DNA from: Pharus latifolius
Taxonomy: Eukaryota > Streptophyta > Magnoliopsida > Poales > Poaceae
Reading direction: 5' to 3'
Length of the DNA stretch: 64,000 nucleotides
NCBI GenBank assembly: GCA_019359835.1
Contig: CM033322.1
Span: 2,914,001 to 2,978,000 of the forward strand
Position numbers and translations under genes: made by a program
In this document: positions 59,684 through 64,000 of the stretch, piece by piece
How positions within the stretch are numbered: the stretch's first letter is position 1
Layout: the number at the start of each line of letters is the position of its first letter
Notes under the pieces: model-generated
What the model saw: only the letters and a program-made list of their open reading frames with translations
The model's database searches: none
Told to the model about the DNA's origin: nothing

Positions 59684-62600
59684 ATGACAGTCGGCGGAGT
59701 GGGTCCCGCGCAGCCGCCGCCACTGCATGGCGGCTCCGGCAGCAGCAACGGCGGCGTCGTCGTCGCCGCCGCCACGCCGATGCACAGCTCGGCGGCGTCC
59801 AGCGCGAACGGTGGCGACGGGTACGACAGCGACGGCTACAGCTTCGCGCCCCCGTGAGTAGCCTCCTCTCGTTTCGCTTTATTGTTTTGGTTTAGCAAGT
59901 TGATTCGGTTGCTTTTGCTTATGTTGCCTTCTGTTTGTTTGTCTGAGGTATTTATTTTTATTTTTATTTTTTTCTATTGTATCTAGTAACCAAAAAGGTT
60001 TGCTGTGTGGCGGAAAGTGGGGAAAAAAGGGGTCGAGTGGGAAATCTTTGTTAATGTCGCTATAATTACCCATGTTTGTTGTGCTGGTCAAGCACCAAGT
60101 AACGTCTATGATTTTTTTGGCTGCTCGTTAAAGCATTTGTTTTCTAGCAGAGTAGCACTGCAATTTTCTGGTCATTTCTCGTGTTTTTGTGCATACATTT
60201 TTGGGGGGCGGTTAGTGACGACATTGCTATCATGTGTTCTACACTTCTATGTCACATAGCTCATGTGCACTTTTTTTTTTTTTTTTTTGCTTCGGTGAGA
60301 TATAGTATAATCCAATTTACTCTTGGGGGCTACCATTTTTGCAGTACGCCGACGACTCTGTCCATGTCGATACCTCCAGAGCTTGCAGGAGCAATCCCAT
60401 TAATTGATAGGTTCCAGGTGAGTGCTCTCATGATTCTAGGCTTGCTCTGTGATGTGGTGCATCTAATGGATATTTTCATCATAGACTATGCAGTTCCCCT
60501 AGTGGTATTATGAAACATTGAATTTAGTAGAATTGTGGTTCCAACTAATGTATTTTGCAAAACAATCTATTATATTATATAATAAATTCTGGTGATATTG
60601 GAAACACCGCATTAATTCTGGCTCCACATAAAGATACTCAAAATTCTCACATTAATACTAGAAAAAAAAAAATTATTAGAAATTTCCACATTAATTAGAA
60701 AAAAAGATTTATATCATTCATTAGATTCGTCATCTGAAAAATTATATCTAAAATTAATTCTTTCTCTGTTATGATACAAATTCTGTCAAAAATCTTATAA
60801 AAAAAAACTCTTATCTCTATTATAGTAATAAAAAAAAGTCATCTCTCTGTAAATAGATGAAGTTTTAAATCATATAAAGACTAGCCAATTGTGTGGAATT
60901 TCGACTAGTTATTCCAATTCTAAAAGGAAACAAAGGAAAGGGACATATAAGAGTAAAATTTTCCCCTTAAATTGGGAAATAAAATGGAATGGAGTAAGAG
61001 AAATCTTCCTTCTAATAATTGCTAGATGCCAAAATGACATGTATTTGAAAATGGAGTAGAATTTTGTCTCTATCCACAAATGGTGAAAAAGAAATCAAGA
61101 AAAAGGATTATTTGCGGAGATTTATGCTTCAATTATCCTCTCTCCAGAGTACCGAACAAACCCTCCTTCTGTTTCTCTTCATTAAAATGGAGGATAACAG
61201 TTATCTTACTCAGTAAAGGAGGCAATGTAGAAGAAATGGCTTTCCGCACACTTGTTGGAGTAAAATGGGGGCATGTGTGTTTCTCCCTTTTTCTCCTTTT
61301 TGTCAGGGTTTTCCTGTGTGTGTGTTGGTGTGGGTGCGTGGGTGTTTTGGTTTTTTTTTTTAATTATTGGGTAGACACATTCAGATGTTTCTGTTGGTTA
61401 GGATTCATGAGTACTAACTATCAGTCAGTAAGAATTAATATGGTGTCCCGTTTTAATATTATGTTGAAATATAACAGGTGGAAGGCTTTCTCAAAGCAAT
61501 GCAAAAGCAGATTCAATCGGCTGGAAAGCGTGGTTTTTTTTCTAAAAAATCCTTAGGCCCACAAGTTCGTGAGAAGTTTACCTTGGAAGATATGTTGTGC
61601 TTCCAAAAGGTGATGTTGCTAAACTTCATTCCATTTTTAAGACCACACTGGTATTTTAGCACAATATTTTACCATGCTTCAAACCTAAGTAAAAACATAA
61701 ATTATCATTAGAATGCCTGTGTGATCATTTTACTCCATTGGTGTTTCTAATAAGCATTTCATTGGTTTCTCTTGCAGGATCCTATTCCAACTTCATTATT
61801 GAAAATAAGTAGTGACCTTGTGAGCCGCTCAATTAAGTTATTCCATGTCATATTAAAGTACATGGGCATTGATTCACCCACAATAATGAGTTTGGATGAA
61901 AGGATTGAGCTTGTTGCAAAGCTTTATAAACATACTTTAAAGCGCTCTGAACTTCGAGATGAGCTCTTTTCACAGATCTCAAAGCAAACACGTAACAATC
62001 CTGATAGGTAATGGAATGGGCTCTTGATGGATTAGAAAGCGCTTGGTATATTATAATTGGTTGAAAATTTTGGAGGAATCAGAATGTTTTTGTACATATT
62101 TTTTGCAGGGGTTGGCTGATAAGAGCATGGGAGCTTATGTATTTGTGTGCATCGTCCATGCCTCCCAGCAAGGATATTGGGGCATACTTATCTGAGTATG
62201 TTCACTATGTAGCTCATGGAGCCACTACTGATTCTGATGTTCGAGTTCTAGCATTGAACACACTAAATGCATTAAAACGTTCAGTTAAGGCAGGACCTAG
62301 GGTTACAATTCCTGCACGTGAGGAGATAGAAGCCCTTTTAACCAGCCGAAAGCTTACAACAATTGTATTCTTCTTGGATGAAACTTTTGAAGAAATCACC
62401 TATGATATGGCAACAACTGTTGCTGATGCAGTCGAGGTAGCTAAGTTTCTTGGGATTAATTATTTTGGTGCATACCATCTGTGCTTTCTTGCATCATATA
62501 TTTTTCTTCAAATGCCTAGTGAATGATTCTAGAATTGGCAGATGCTGGATGCCTGAATACTCTAGAATTTTTGTCTCTCACTTTCACATAATGACTTTTT

Positions 62601-64000
62601 CTTTGGAGAAATGATGCATGATGAAATTGTAAGTTCTAATTGGTCACACAATGAAACATGATGACTGGAGGAAATACTCCAGTGGAAGACATACTAACAA
62701 ACTTTTTTTTTTTCTTTTTGTTTTTTGGGTTTGTGTGTGCGCGCGCGCACTAGACTGAGATAAGGTGTAGGTAAAGTTGATCACTGAGTTGAAGTCTTGT
62801 ACTAAATATAAACTGAATTGAGGATACCCTTAGATCTGCACCACAACCTGATACACACATTTTTGCTGTGAACCTGTGATCGTTATTGAGTATAATTCAG
62901 TAATAATAACAAACAATAAAAATGGCATGATTGCAGCCAGTTAGCGGGCCTAGAGTAATATAGAGCCAGAGATCACAGATTTCTCTTTTCAGCATCATGA
63001 CCATCTTCTCACCAGTAATTGCCAGGAGGTGCAATAAATAAGGAGACTATGAGCATAAATGATCCATTCATAGGATAATGCAATAGTGGAGCATTAAAAT
63101 ATCCAAAACCAGAATCACCGGCACAATATAGTCTATGGTCACTTTTCTGTATCTCATAGATCTCAAGCACAATCTTTAGATACCCTCTTAATGGAGCCTA
63201 GCCCCACCTTAGAAGCAGGCTGTAGATGGGGCATACTGCATGTTTCTAGAATAAAACTGCAAACCAGATTAGAACTTGGTTTCTTACTGTTTTGATCCTT
63301 TCTATATCACCTTGCTTAGATGTTGTGAGATGTCATACTGTTGAATTATTGTGATACTCATTTACTTTTTAATGTATCATGTTAAATTTGTGAGCTCCAA
63401 TACAAATGAACTTTGCAATCTTTAACTGAAATCAAGTTTTACAGCTAATCTTTAGATCTAGTCTTCGGTGCATCAATTCAATAGAATATTATATTATTCT
63501 TTGCACGTGATTTGTTGTATTACTTTTTTTACTTTTGGTATCAAAATGGTTCATGCAGCTTTTGTATATTTATCTGTGTGGAGTTGCAGTAAATTTCAAG
63601 TGGCAATGTCTAGTAAATCAAACTATTTTATAATGGCAGGAACTTGCTGGGATCATCAAACTTTCAGTCTATTCTAGTTTCAGTCTTTTTGAATGCCGAA
63701 AGGTTGTTAACGGATCAAAATCTTCAGAAGTTGGCAATGGTATTTCTTTTCACTACCTTGTCTAATGGCTAAGAGAAATATTATTGCTTTTATATGATGT
63801 AGTGCATTTGATTTTCATATCTTTTTTTGGAGAGGATTTGATTTTTGATATCTTGATCTGTAAGGATATATAAACCTTAAAGGAGGTTAATTTCTCACAT
63901 AGGGCATCTGGTTTTTGATGTTGTGGTGTGCAGAGGAATACATAGGATTGGATGATAATAAATATATTGGTGACCTATTGTCTGAATTCAAGTCAGCTAA
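59684..64000 (+). CDS. KCBP: KCBP, kinesin-like calmodulin-binding protein (5' part; runs off the window)
   Basis: Minus-end-directed kinesin-14 with MyTH4 and FERM domains, regulated by Ca2+/calmodulin; the Arabidopsis orthologue (ZWICHEL) acts in trichome branching, cell division and microtubule-actin organisation. Exons are 59684-59853, 60345-60417, 61478-61609, 61778-62007, 62109-62436, 63640-63739 and 63934-64000+, all GT-AG and in phase, giving about the first 366 residues. The N-terminus is Gly/Ser/Ala-rich and poorly conserved. From residue ~60 it follows known KCBPs closely: PPELAGAIPLIDRFQ, QKQIQSAGKRGFF and EDMLCFQK, then MyTH4 (LKRSELRDELFSQISKQT, WELMYLCASSMPPSKDIG), then the start of FERM (LTTIVFFLDETFEEITYDMA, EYIGLDDNKYIGDLL). 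The rest of FERM, the coiled coil, motor and calmodulin-binding tail must lie downstream. No lesion seen. Confidence 0.96.

Overview
This is nuclear DNA of a flowering plant, almost certainly a grass (Poaceae). Genes are split by GT-AG introns, exon starts are GC-rich, coding islands sit in AT-rich intergenic DNA, and every major class of grass transposon is present. No bacterial, organellar or viral replicon features were seen. The species was not identified.

The left 28 kb is a nested transposon block. (1) A 9.46-kb Mutator-like element (MULE, 130-9590) has a 9-bp target-site duplication (TSD), long terminal inverted repeats (TIRs) built from a hairpin repeat, a MULE transposase with two in-frame stops, and a plant-mobile-domain (PMD) gene with one in-frame stop. 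A 1.19-kb solo LTR (4940-6129, TSD gtttc) sits between the two genes. (2) A long LTR-derived element (10430-21233, TSD caggg) has no recognisable gag or pol. An Ac-like hAT element (15457-20309, TSD atggggcg) with a frameshifted transposase is inserted in it. (3) A PIF/Harbinger (Pong-like) element (22138-26571, TSD tta) has an intact DDE transposase, a Myb/SANT-like ORF1 with one nonsense codon, and a 42-bp tandem array between them. (4) A 0.6-kb non-autonomous MULE-like element lies at 27677-28293.

The right 32 kb is genic. An intact three-exon 2-oxoglutarate/Fe(II) dioxygenase gene (32562-34094, +) is followed by a diverged inverted paralogue (43121-41053, -), whose first exon is broken and whose second intron has a GC donor. 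Next is a five-exon tafazzin-type acyltransferase gene (46323-51050, +), with a 1.1-kb TRIM retroelement in intron 1. At the right edge are the first seven exons of KCBP, the MyTH4-FERM calmodulin-binding kinesin (59684 to beyond the window).

Three more short MULE-like elements (44447-45329, 53441-53994, 55681-56223) lie between these genes. They share an end layout with the big MULE: an AT-rich outer segment, then a GC-rich palindromic motif present in several copies. The host genes appear functionally independent. The transposons group as three formerly autonomous systems (MULE, hAT, Harbinger), of which only the Harbinger transposase reading frame is still open.
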